DNA from: CANRIN01 sp964493515 | GTDB taxonomy: Bacteria > Bacillota > Clostridia > Oscillospirales > JAAYOS01 | Reading direction: 5' to 3' | Length of the DNA stretch: 64,000 bases | Assembly: GCA_964493515.1 (NCBI GenBank) | Contig: CAZBNJ010000001.1 | Span: forward strand, 62,001-126,000 | Part shown: positions 24,801 through 36,800 of the stretch, piece by piece | Layout: every line of letters begins with the position of its first letter | How positions within the stretch are numbered: the stretch's first letter is position 1 | The notes under the pieces: generated by a model | Databases searched by the model: none | Told to the model about the DNA's origin: nothing | The model's input: the letters and a program-made list of their open reading frames with translations, nothing else | Position numbers and translations under genes: made by a program

Positions 24801-27800
24801 TTCTTTGCCGCAAGGAGCAGCGCGTTCGCGTTGTTTATGAATTCATAGTTCTGCTCGCTGGAGACAAATCCCCAGGTGAACGCGGATGCGTCGGTCGCGG
24901 CGCCGGCGAGCTGCTGGACGTTCGCCGCGCCGGTGGCGAGATACTTCTGCGAGTTGTCGCCCCACGCCCAGACGGTGCCGTCCTGCTTTATCGCGAAGGT
25001 CGTGCCGTTGCCGGCAAACACGCGCGCCACCGAGACAATCGGGTTCATGTCGTCGTTTGCGCCCTCGTTGTATACGGTCACGCGGAAGCTGCCCCAGTAT
25101 CCGGTTATCGTGTCGAGCACGACCACCGTGGCGGTGCCGTAGCGTCCGTAGGCGCTGTCTATGCGCTTGTTGTACAGCGTGCCGTTGTACTCGGCGAGGC
25201 CCTCGCCGCTGTTGGTGTCGGCGTTTATCGCGGGCTTGATGTGTACGCCCCACTTGCCGTTCGCGTTGAGCGTGCTTCCGCCGAGCGTGGTTATCGCCTT
25301 ATTCGTCTTTTCAACGGTCAGTATGCTCTCGTCGGACACGAAGAATTCGAAGCGATCGCCCCAGCGCGCGTCGGTCCAACCGTTCTGATAGGCCGACTGC
25401 ACCGTGTAGTCCCACAGCGCGTTGAAGCCCTTGTAGCTCTCCTCGAATATCGACTCGGCGTCGACAAACATCTCCTGCGTGCGGGTCAGCTCGACGTGCA
25501 CCGGCATGGTCTCCGCCTTGTCGGTTCCGTAGGACTGCTCGCGGCCGCGAGTGTCCGAAGCCGGGTTCGCGGTGGTGTACTCCGGACGGATAAGCTCATA
25601 CGCGCCGTCGGTGTAGGTCAGCGTCGGATACGCCTTACCTATCTCCGCGTCGGTTATCTGGAGCAGGTCGGCGGTCATTCCGCCCACCAGACGCGGAACC
25701 ATCGAATAGGTGCTGTTGCTGATGTCGTCGCCGCGGTTGAGCGAGCCAAGCTGTGCCGTCGTGTTATAGCCCCAGCCGTAGAAGTAGCCGTCGGTGTTTA
25801 TCGCATACGCGCCGTAGCGGCCCGCCGAAATGCTCTTGATGCCCTCGCCGTTCTGTGCGAGTCCGTCGCCGAGCACCAGCTTGTTCTTCAGCGCGCCGGT
25901 GACGCCCGTGCTGACGGTGGCGGTGTTCAGATTCTCGCTGGCGCCCTCACCCGGAATGACGTTGGTTATCGTGCCCGGCAGACGCGTGCCGCTCGTCACC
26001 AGCGGGTTTGTCGAACCCCAGTAGCTCTGGACAGCCTGCGGATACGCGCTGTACTTGAGCGCGCTTGCCGCACGGCTCGCGTCGCCCCACGCGACACCGT
26101 AGTACGACCTGTTGGTCCACAGCGAGCCGTTTATGATATCCCAGTCGAACATATTCGCAACGTCGTGATCCCAGTCCCAGTTGGTCCTGCTCTCACCCCA
26201 TCTCGTCGTGTAGAACGAGATCGAGTACGCGCTGGTGTGATGCCATGTGCTGCTGTGCGAGGCGTAACCCTTGGAGCAGTTTCCGTACGGTCCCTGGATC
26301 GGGCTGGTCTGACCGGTCAGCGGCGAGGTAAGTCCGTCCGCTCCGGCGCTGCCGCTGTTCGAGTACAGATAGGTAGTGGTCCAGTATGTGCCGACGTTGT
26401 AGGTGGTCTTCTGGCTGCCGTCGCCGAGGCCCGCGTATTCGTTGGTGCCCCACGACCAGATGAAGCCCTCGCGGTCGAGTGCAATGTCGAAGTTGCCGCC
26501 GGTGGCTATCTGGGTTATCTCGCGATAGTTTGTGCCCGTCTCAACGGTAGTACCGAGCAGACGCTCGTCGGTCAGGTTGACCAGCGTCGGTATCTGATAG
26601 TGCTTGGTGTAGTACTGATAGTTCTCGGTGTTCACGCGCCAGCGATACTCGTCTATCGCGCCGTCGGTGTTGCTGCTGGTGTGCTTGACCGACGCTATCC
26701 TTGTCCAGTCGAGCGTGTAGTACTGCTGACGGTAGGTGTAGCCGCCCCAGACGTAGACCCTGCCGTCGGCGGTCAGCGCCGCCGCGTGCTTCTCACCCGC
26801 CGATATCTGGATGATATCCTTCAGGTAGGAGTGGTCGTTGTCGCGGTTGGTCGCAGACTCATCCGCTCCGTTGACGCGCACCGGAACGTAGCGGTTCTGC
26901 GTGTCATAGACAGCGCCGCTGCGGTTGTCGGCGGTAAAGCTTCCCGCCGCGTTCGAGCTGTTCCAGACGATGCCCTGACCCAGCTGATAGTGGTCGTTGA
27001 GACCCCAGCCGTAGACAACGCCGTCCGAGCGCAGCGCCAGCGTGAAGCCGTAGCCCGCCGCCACCTGAACGATGTGGTCGAGATACTTGTAGTTCGAGCT
27101 CTGAGCGTCGCCGCGCACAACGTGCACCGGGACTATCTGGTTCTCGAGGACGGTGCCGTCGGCGAGACGCACGCTGCGCAGGCTGTTCGCGCCCTTGCCG
27201 GTGGTGTCGTCGTTGCCGAGCTGACCGAAGTCGTTCGCGCCCCAAGTCCAGACCTCGCCGTTCGAGTCAAGCGCGACCGCGTGGTCGTAGCCCGCCTTGA
27301 TGGCGACGATGAACGGCGCGGCGGCGGTGTCCGGCGTTGCGTAGCCGATGTCCTCGTTATACGAATACTCAAAGCGCACACGCACCGGCGTGGCGGCGGT
27401 ACCGCCGGGCACGACCGGGCTGTTGTAGCCCCATGCCCAGACGTTGCCGTACTTGTCGAGCGCGAGCGTGTAGCCGCCGGCGTTGTTTCCGGTGATCTGC
27501 TCGCCGTTGCCGCCCATTCCCGCCACCGACGGCGAGGTGTTGAGCGCGGCGGAGGTTCCGGCGCTGACGGCGATTATGTCGTGCAGGTACTCGTTGTCGG
27601 TCGGCTTGCCCTGCGCGCCGCTGAAGGTATAGCCGCAGGCGCACTTGAAGGTGTAGGTCGAAACATCGGTGCTGACGGTGGTGACTTCCTCACCCGCGTC
27701 GTTGGTGTCGGTCACGGTCGGCTTTGTGACGCGGCCCGCCGCCTCGAACCACTCGACGCTGTGCTCCGCCTCGCATATCGGGCAGATCACGGTGGTCGCG

Positions 27801-30800
27801 GTTCCTATGCGGTCGTTCTGCTCGCCCGCGAGCACCTGTACCGGGAAGGTGCGCTCGAAGGTCGAACCGTCGCCGAGCTGTCCGTTCGAGTTCGAGCCCC
27901 ACATCCAGACGGTGCCGTCCGCCTTGAGCGCGACCGAGTGGGTCGCGGCGTAGTCGACCATCGGCGCTGCCACGTCGCCGAGATAGCGCTGTTCGGTCGC
28001 CGACGCGACACGGTCGAGGTAGACGTAGAGCAGGACGGTGTAGGTCTCACCCGCGCCGTAGTGCTCGCCGCTTGCGCCCGCGGCGGTGGTGTAGCTTATG
28101 CGCACCATCGTTCCGCCGACCGGACGGTGAGTGTTCGCCGACTTGACGGCGGGCGCGAGGGTTATGAACTTCTCGTTGTAGCGCGGATCGGTCGGCGCGA
28201 CGCGGGTTATCAGCGTCTCGTCGACTATCTGCACGTCGAACGCCGCCTCGCTTGCTATGGTCAGCTTCTCAACGACGTTGCGGTCGTAGAGATCGAAGCC
28301 CGCGAGGTAGCGGCTGACGAGGTCGCTTACGCTTATGGCGACCGTCTGATTCTCATTTATGCGTACTATCTCCTTGCCGCGCTCAAGCGACACGTCGGTC
28401 AGGTTGGTAGCGACCGAGCCGTCCGCGCTGGACACGACCGCGGCCTGTCCGTTTATGCCGGTGTATACCTTGTCAAAGCTGAACAGCGTCCACTCGCTCT
28501 CGCCCGCGCGCACCGGATAGTAGTAGTTGCGTCCGTTGGTTCCGGTCGTACCCGCGGCGGTCGAGGTCGCAAGCTCGCCGAGCTTGTAGTTGGTGTTCTC
28601 GCCCCACGCCCAGACGGTGCCGTCGGCACGCAGCGCGGTGGTGTGACGCCATCCCGCGTCTATCGAGCGCACCTGGGTTATCAGCTTGCCGGTGACCGCG
28701 TCGGCATACTTGGTGGACAGTCCGCCGAGCACCAGACGCGGCAGCGCCTCGTAGGTCGAGCTGTTGGTGGACGACGCGAGCGAGGTGTGGGTCGCGGTGT
28801 AGTCGGTAAATCCGAGCTGACCGCTCGCGTTCGAGCCCCACGCCCAGAGGTAGCCCTCGGTCGTGAGCGCGAAGCTGTATCCGTAGTAGCTCGAGCCGGA
28901 GGTGACGGTACCCGCCGATATCGCGACTATCTCAAGCGAGAGGTTCGCGGTCGCGGCGCTGCCGTCAGCCGCCGTGTAGTTGTACCTGTACAGGTTGTCC
29001 GGATCGCCGAAGTCGGCGGTCGTGCCGAAGTAGTTCGGCGTATCGTAGTTGGTCGGACGGTACATCACGCGGGTCGGGACGTGCTTGTCGCCGGTCGACC
29101 AGACGCCAAGCTCGCTGACGCCGTTGGCACCGGTCGCGTAGATCTCGGTGCGCGCCTGGACGCCGTTTGCGACATCGGTCGTGCCGATGTGGACGAGCAC
29201 CAGGGTGTGCTCACGTCCCGCCGCGACCTGAACGGCGTTATGGAGATACGCGTCGGACGACTCGCTCTCGCCGCGCAGCATCAGTATCGGCAGACCGCGA
29301 TTGTAGGTCGTGCCGTCGCCCAGCTGACCGCGGTTGTTGTAGCCCCACGCCAGCACGACGCCGTCGGTGCGTATCGCAAACGAGTTGTACCAGCCCGCCT
29401 CGATCGCCGCGATGCTTCCGAGATAGTCGTCGGATGCGGCGCTCTCGCCCTTGAGAACGCGCTTGGGCAGATAGTTTGCGGTAGAGTTCACCTGAGCCGC
29501 GCCGCGTCCGAGCTGCTGCTCGCTATTGCGGCCCCATGCCCAGACGACGCCGCCCGCCGAAGCACCCGCGACGTTGTCGTATCCGCCCGCGACATCCGCG
29601 CCGCGAGTGAGCGCCAGCGCGTGCTCAGCGCCTGCCGCTATCTCGGCGAACATCAGCGAATCGGTTATGTCGACGAGCTTGCCGTCCACCTCGTCGTAGA
29701 AGCGGACGCGCTCGGCGTAGTTGGTCTTGTAGCTGTATGCGGTGGCGGCGTCCGCCGCGACGGTGGTCGGGGTGTCCTCCCCCTCGTCCTCGGTGACGAT
29801 GCCGAGCAGCTCGCGCGCCGACTCCTCGTCGTTTGCGTAGCCGAGCTGACCGTAGTTGTTCGCGCCGGTGGTGTAGACCGCGCCGTCGCTGGTCAGCATG
29901 ACCAGGAAGTCCTGACCGGCGGCGATGCGGATGACGTTGTTCAGGTATACCGCCTTCGCGTCCTCCGCGTTTATGTAGCTGCCGTCGCCCGCGTAGTCAT
30001 AGTCGCGCGGCGCGATGCGCACCTGCGTCGGCTGCGTGCGGGTGATGGTCGTACCGTCGCCGATGGCGCCGTTTCTGTTGTTGCCCCACGTCCAGACGGT
30101 GCCGTCCGAGCGGAGCGCTGCCGAGAAGTTCTCGCCGTTTGCGACCATCGGGACGACCGAGATTATGCCCTCGCTGCGCTGGACAACGCTTATGTTCAGC
30201 GTTCCGGTATGTCCGGACACCGGATTTTCGAGGCGCACGCTGGTCGTGCCGTACAGAGCCTCGCCGGTGGCGTAAGCGGTCGGGTTCAGCGTCGCGGCGT
30301 ATCCCGAGCCGACGGCGTTCACAGCGGTGGTTATAACCGAGGTGTCCGCGCTCGTCCAGGTGATGTTGCCGGTCTGCTGCGCGTCGACGTTGCGCACCGC
30401 CGTGGTGTAGCCGTTTGCAAGCAGGTTGAAGCCCGCGAGATAGGTCTCGAGCAGTCCCGGGTTCGCGCTTGTCGGGTTCGAGTAGTCGATAACGACGATC
30501 TGATCCTCGTATATCGAGATGTTCATCGGGGACTTCTTCTCCTCCGCCACCGTGTAGGTGAAGCGGACCGTCTTGCCGTCCGCCTCATAGACGGTGTAGG
30601 TGGTGGCGGTGGTCTCGAACATGAAGCTGTGGCTCGGCTTTGCGGAAGCATCCGCAAGCAGCGCCGAAACACTGCCGCCGTGCGCCGTAAGCTGGCTCTT
30701 GTTGTATATCTTCGCCTCGTAGACGAGCAGGGTGTTTGCCGAAAGGTCGCCGACGCGCACCGGATCGGCGGCGATGGTCGCCGTCGAGGTGGTGGCGTAG

Positions 30801-33800
30801 ACGCGCGCCGAACCGAGCTTGTAGCTCTCGTTTGCGCCGGCGGCAAAGACCGAGCCGTCCGCGCGCAGCACCAGGGTGTGGTCCTTGCCCGCGTCGACCG
30901 CGATGACGCCGTTCATGTTCGGCTCGCCCGCGACGTTGAAGCTGTCGCCCTTCTCCATGTAGGTCGGTATCGACAGCGCGCTGAATCCGGTGCTCGAGCT
31001 GCTGCCCGGGCGGATGTACTGCGAACCGTCGACCACCGAGCCGCCTGTCACCGACATCTCCGCTCCGGCGCCGAGCTGTCCGCTTGCAGCCTCGCCCCAG
31101 ACGAGCACCTTGCCGGTGTCAAGAGTCGCCGCGCCGTAGTTCTTGCCCAGCGTGACCGAGACCACGCCGCTCATTATCTCATAGTCGTCCGGCGTCGGGA
31201 TGTAGCGCTCGCCGTAGCGGTCGAAGTCCGCGCCGTAGTGGATGTACTCGACCACGTCCTTCGGGGCGTTGAGCACGTCGGTCTCACGCACCGCAAGCGT
31301 CGGGACGAGTATGTCGGCGGTGTTCGCGTGCTTTACGACGCTCGTGCCCGCCGGTATCGTTATCATTATCAGCTCGTCCGCCGGATAGTTCATGTCGCGG
31401 ACGGTGGTGTCCTCATCCAGCGTGACTATCTCGTGGCCAAGCGACTGGAACTTGTCGTTCGCGCCCCACAGCCACAGTCTGCCGTCCTCGTCGATCGCCG
31501 CCGAGTTCTGTGCGCCCGCCGCGATGTAGACTATCTTCTTGCCGTCGAACGCGGTACCGCCCGCGACCGAGGTCGCCTGCGACACGCTGCCGAACGACGC
31601 GTTCGTGCCGTTTATCTCCAGCGTTGCAAGCGAGGTGTAGACGAAGCTCGAACCGCCTATCGCGCTCGGCGCGGTGACGGTGGCGTTGCCTGTTCCGATG
31701 ACCGTGACGCTCGTCTTGCGCGGCGCGCCGGTCGCATCCACGTCATATGCGTAGCTGCGCTCGGTGCGGGCGCTCTCGACCTCTATCGGGTCGGCGTCCG
31801 CCAGCGCGGCGATGATGTCCGCGTCGTCGGTGTCGTCCGGATCGAGCGCGACACCGGCGGTGGTGAAGTACACGCCACCCATCTCGGCATAGCGCACGCT
31901 GTTGTGCAGGTAGATAAGCGACGTGCCGTCTATCGTGCCGTCGTCGATGAGCGCCGTCCAGCGGGTGCCGTCCTGCTCGGCGATGACCTGCTTTGCGGTC
32001 GCGGTCGAGCCTGCCGGAGCGCCGCCCTTTGCCGGGTCGTACACGCCGTTGTAAGTCGCCTTAGCGTCGCCCGCCACATAGTACGGCGACGAGGTGTTGA
32101 CAAGCACGCGGTCGGTGGTGGCGGTAGACGCGCCTGCGGCGAGCTGACCGTGGGTGTTCTCGCCCCACGAGTAGACCTTGCCGCTCTCGGTCAGCGCGAG
32201 GTAGTGACCCTCGCCCGCCGCGACCTGCACGAGCTTGTCGCCGCCGGTGAGAGTTATCGGAGTCTTGGTGTAGCTTGCCGCCTTGGTCACGGTCGTCGTC
32301 TCGCCGTCCTCGTCCGTCTCGGTGACGGTGACCGTGCTGTCCAGCTTCCAGGTGTATACGTTGTTCTGGTCGTCAAACGCGATGAGGTTGCGTCCGTAGG
32401 CGCTGATGCCCTTGAACACCGTGCCGTCCGCCGCGAACCGAGCCGCCGCGCCGTTTGCCGACTTGTCCGGATAGTTGCCCATTATCCACAGAGCACCGTC
32501 GCTGTCTATCGCGAGGGTGAAGCCGTCGCCCGCGGCGGTCTTGGCAAACTTTATCTGCTTGCCGTCGACGCTTATCTTGAGCTGGAACGGCTGCTCGATG
32601 TAGTCCTTGCCGCCCTGCGCGGCGTTGGCGATACCAAGCTCGTTATTCTTGTTCTCGCCCCAGACCCACAGCGTGCCGTCGCTCTTTATCGCCGACGAGT
32701 GCTTCGTGCCCGCGCTGACCATCGGTTTAGCCTCCACCGCGTTGGTGAAGGTGACGACGATGTTCGCGCCGTATATCTGTCCCGTTGCGGTGGTGAGCAC
32801 CAGCGACAGGGTGGTCACGCCCGCGTTCTCGCCGTTGGACACGAGGTAGAACTCGCTCGAAAGCGTGTCGCCCGCAGCCGCGGAGAACTCGATGCGCGAC
32901 TCGGTGGTGTTTGCGTAAACCGGGGTCTTGCTGACCACCGCGACGCTCGGGTCGGAGGACGCGACGGTCAGCCGCGCAGTTCCGCTCCACAGGTCGCTCA
33001 TGTCTATGCGGTACGCGTCGCCGTAGAGGTTGAAGCCTGCGGCAAAGCGCGCGTACAGGTCGCCGAGCTTCACGCCCACGAGGTTGGAAAGCGTGGTGGT
33101 GATGTACTCCGGCGTATCCGAAAGCTTGTTTATGTCGATGAACACGTTTGCCGAGCTCGCGCCGTTTGCGGCGGCGATGTACACCTTGTCCGCACCGATG
33201 CCGTTCGACTTGGTGTCGCCGACGAGCACCGGCAGGTCCTTTGTCTCAAACGCGGCGTTGCCGAGCTGTCCGCTCGTGCCGAGACCTATCTCGTAGATGC
33301 TGCCGTCGCTGAGCAGCGCCACGGTGTGATTTCCGCGCGTGCTGACGTCGACGAACTCCACTCCGGTCGGGAGCACGTCGTCGAAGTAGACCAGACTGCG
33401 GCTGCCAACCGGCTGATTCTCGACCGGGGCGTACGGCTGCACCGGCGAGTAGACGTTCGGCGCATAGCTGTCACTTGAGCCGCTCGAGACCTGTCCGCCC
33501 TCCTGGCCCGGGACATAGTTCAGACCGAGCTGGCCGTAGCCGTTCGGGCCGCTTATCCACAGGTCGCGGTCGGTCGACGAGCCGGTGACCGAGGTCGCGC
33601 CCGCGATGAACATTATGCCGTTTCCGCCGGTCTCCATGACGTACACGTTGTGCGGCGCGGCGGCGATGCTTGCCGAATACGGGTTGGACTGCGGATTCGA
33701 CTGCCAGTCACTTCCGGTGAAGTTGGATATCGGAGTCGAGTTGTACAGCGTCGGACGGTTGCGGTTCGCGTGCGTGCTCGACGACTGCGACACGAGATTT

Positions 33801-36800
33801 CCGAGGTAGTACATCTGGTTTGCGCTGTCGCGCAGCAGCACGGTGTTCGCGCCCAGCGACAGGTCTACGACTTCCTTGGCAAAGCGATAGTCGTTGGTGG
33901 TGCGCACGCCCTGCTCGGTGTAGCCGTTGCTGCTGTTCATCGTCGACAGGTCGGTGCGGACGTAGCTGCTGCTCTCATAGCTGTACCATCCGGTCAGCGG
34001 CATTGCCCACGACCAGGTACTCTCGCCCGTATACTCGGTGCCCAGACGACGGCTGGCGTTCGAGCCGAAGCTCACGACCGTGCCGTTCGAGCGGAGCGCC
34101 ATCGCATAGTCGGTGCCCGCGTATATCGCGACCACATCGCGCAGATAGCCGCTTATCGCCGTGCCGCTCTGCTTTGTGCCGGTCGCGGTCGAACCCGCTA
34201 TCGCGCGCACCGGAGTCGCCACGTTGGAATACGATCCGTTGCCGAGCTGGCCGTTCGTGTTCTGACCCCAGCTCCAGACATAGCCGTTGCGGTCGAGCGC
34301 GTAGCCGCTGTAATTTCCGGCGGCGATCGCCACAATGCCGTGGAGGTACTTGCCCTCCGGATCGAGGGTCGAGCTTACATATGCGCTCTGCGCGCCGCGA
34401 AGGACACGGCGTGCGACCGTCGAGGTCGAGTTGAGCGAACCGTCGCCGAGAGCGCCCGCGCTGCCGTTGCCCCATGCCCAGACATAGCCGTCCTTGTCCA
34501 GCGCATACATCGTCTCCTGTGCCGCGGCGATGGCGATTATTCCGACGAGCGTGGTGTGGAGGTTCGCGTCGGTCAGCACCTGCGTCGGCTGGTTGCGGTT
34601 GGTCCTGGTGCCGTCGCCGAGCTGGCCGTAGCCGTTGTAGCCCCACGCCCAGACGGTGCCGTCGGTGCGCAGAGCCGCCGTTGCGGTGTTCATCGTAGCT
34701 ATCTGCGGCGCGGCGATCTTTGCGGTAGTGCCCTCGCCGGATGCCTCGCGCACCGCGTGCGTATCCTGAATTACGGTCAGCGGGATGACGGCATACTCGG
34801 TGCCGATGCCGTTCTCGCCGACATACTTGACCAGTATGTTTACCTGTCCGTAAGGCACGCCGTTCGCCGGCGAGACCGTCCAGACGTCCTTGCCGCCTAT
34901 GGTCTCGCGCGCCACCACCGCGACAGCGGTGTTCGAGCTTGTAAGCTCAAACTTGCCCGCCGAGCGGTCGGTGCCGTAGAATCCGCCCTCGCGGACGTTC
35001 AGCTTTATGTCGCGGGTCTGACCCTCTTCGGCGTACGCCTCAACATCCACGACCGCGATGTCGTTGTACAGCACGAATCCGGTGGTGAACAGCTGCTTTA
35101 TCAGCGTGGTGTCAATGACCAGCTTCTCGTTCTGATGGATGGTCACCAGCGGCTGCTCCGCCGCGTCGTAGGTCGGGATGTAGCGGATGCCCAGCTCCTC
35201 GCCGAGGTTGAGCGCTCCGTCGCCGCGCAGGACGTACATCGCTGCCGACTTGGTTGCCGTCTCGCCCTCACCGGTTTCCTCGGTCGCGCCGAGGTAGAGT
35301 GCGTGATAATCGTCCGCGCCGACGCGGGACGGGAAGTAGCCGAGCGCCGGGTTCGAGCCTTCGACCGTGCCGCTCAGCGTTGCTCCGTCCGGTGCGACGG
35401 TCGCGTCCACGCCGGTTATCGAATTGTTGATGTAGCTTCCGAGCTGACCGTTCGCGTTCGTGCCCCACGCGTACAGCGAGCCGTCGTTGCGCAGCGCCGC
35501 CGCGTGCGACTGTCCGAGCTGCACCGACACGAGCTTGTCAAACTCGTTCGAGGTAGCCTCCGAGTTGTAGTAGAACACGTCGGTGTACTGCGCGCCGTCG
35601 GCGTACTTGAGTATCTGCGTCGGAACATTAACCGAAGCCTTGGGAGCGGCGGCGGTCGACGCGGCGCGGGTAAGCTCGATAGCCAGGTGGTTCGAGTCGT
35701 TTGCGCCGAAGGCGTAAGCGTAGTCGTCCTCGGTCGTAAGCGCGCTTGCCGTGTGATACACCGAGATTCCGACTGTCTTGGTCTTGTTGTCCGCGCTCTC
35801 GCTCCAGGTGTCGGTGACCGCAATCGGCCTCGAGTGCGCGGCGGTGTCGTTTGCAAGGCCCGCGCCGAGCTGTCCGTAGTTGTTCGCGCCCCAGCTGAAC
35901 ACGGTGCCCTTGATGCTCAGAGCGAGCGCGTGCCAGGCGTTGGACGCCTCGACAGCCGTCACGTTGCGGATGTAGTGGTCGGTGTAGTTCTTCTCGGTGC
36001 CGACCGAGATGGTCGCGCCGTTGACGTGCGTCGCTATGCCCACCTTCACCTGCTCGGTGGTGGTCGTCGGAGCCTGCGGCTCGTCGGTCTCGCCGTCGCC
36101 CTCGGTCTCATCCGGATCGGGCGTGGTCGGGATGACCGGCACTTCGACCTCCCTGTACACGTCCTCATTCTTTGTCGAGATGTAGCTGTAACGCGTGCCG
36201 ACGCCCACATCGACCAGCTCCGCACGGTCGGCGACGAGCGCGATGTCCGCGTGATCGCCGGACAGCACGTCCACCGGATAGATGCGGGTGGTGGTGTCGA
36301 TGACGCCGAGCTGTCCGTAGTTATTCAGACCCTTTGCGTCCACCGTGCCGTTTGCGCGCAGGAAGTATGCGTTGCCCACGCCGGCGCTGACGTCGAGCAC
36401 CTTGTCCATGTAGTACGCGTTCAGCGTCGTTCCGGTCGCCTTGCCCTGCTCGTCAAGCAGAGTGAAGGTCTCCTCATAGCCCGCGATGGTGTTGCGGACG
36501 GTGCTTATGCCGCTGATGCCAACGCCGAACTGGTAGAGCGTGCCATCCACCGCGACCGCGTAGTAGCTGTCCGACGCGTTCTCGCTCGTGTCGTAGCCCA
36601 CCGCCACGCGCGCTATCTTCTTATCCGGGGTGTGCTGGTTGACGCTCGTCGACGAGCCGGTCCAGCTGTAAAGCAGGCCGTCGGACGTGACCGCAAGGCT
36701 GGTGTTGCGTCCGGACGCTATCTGAACGACCTTGTGGCTGCCGAAGTTTACCGCCTGCGGGTAGAGCGCGCCCGCGCCCCAGACCCACACGCTGCCGTCC

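Larger units (their letters stand above)
21090..25045 (-). repeat. RCC1 propeller O (7 blades, 2.2-kb insert after blade 1)
   Basis: Blade cores lie near 24,970, 22,670, 22,430, 22,235, 21,835, 21,480 and 21,180. Blade 1 (W-G-D-N-S-Q-K-Y-L-A) is split from the other six by a helical and leucine-rich insert. Blade 7 has F-G-D-G-N-K-G-E-M-G. Counting blade 1 restores the seven-blade total, which is why the insert is read as lying within a propeller. Confidence 0.86.

Noticed and set aside
26085..26105. Extra W-G-D-A-S-R-A-A in propeller N as an eighth blade
   Set aside because: It lacks the A-G-x-x-H and D-G-x-V-W strands before it and lies in an aromatic loop.
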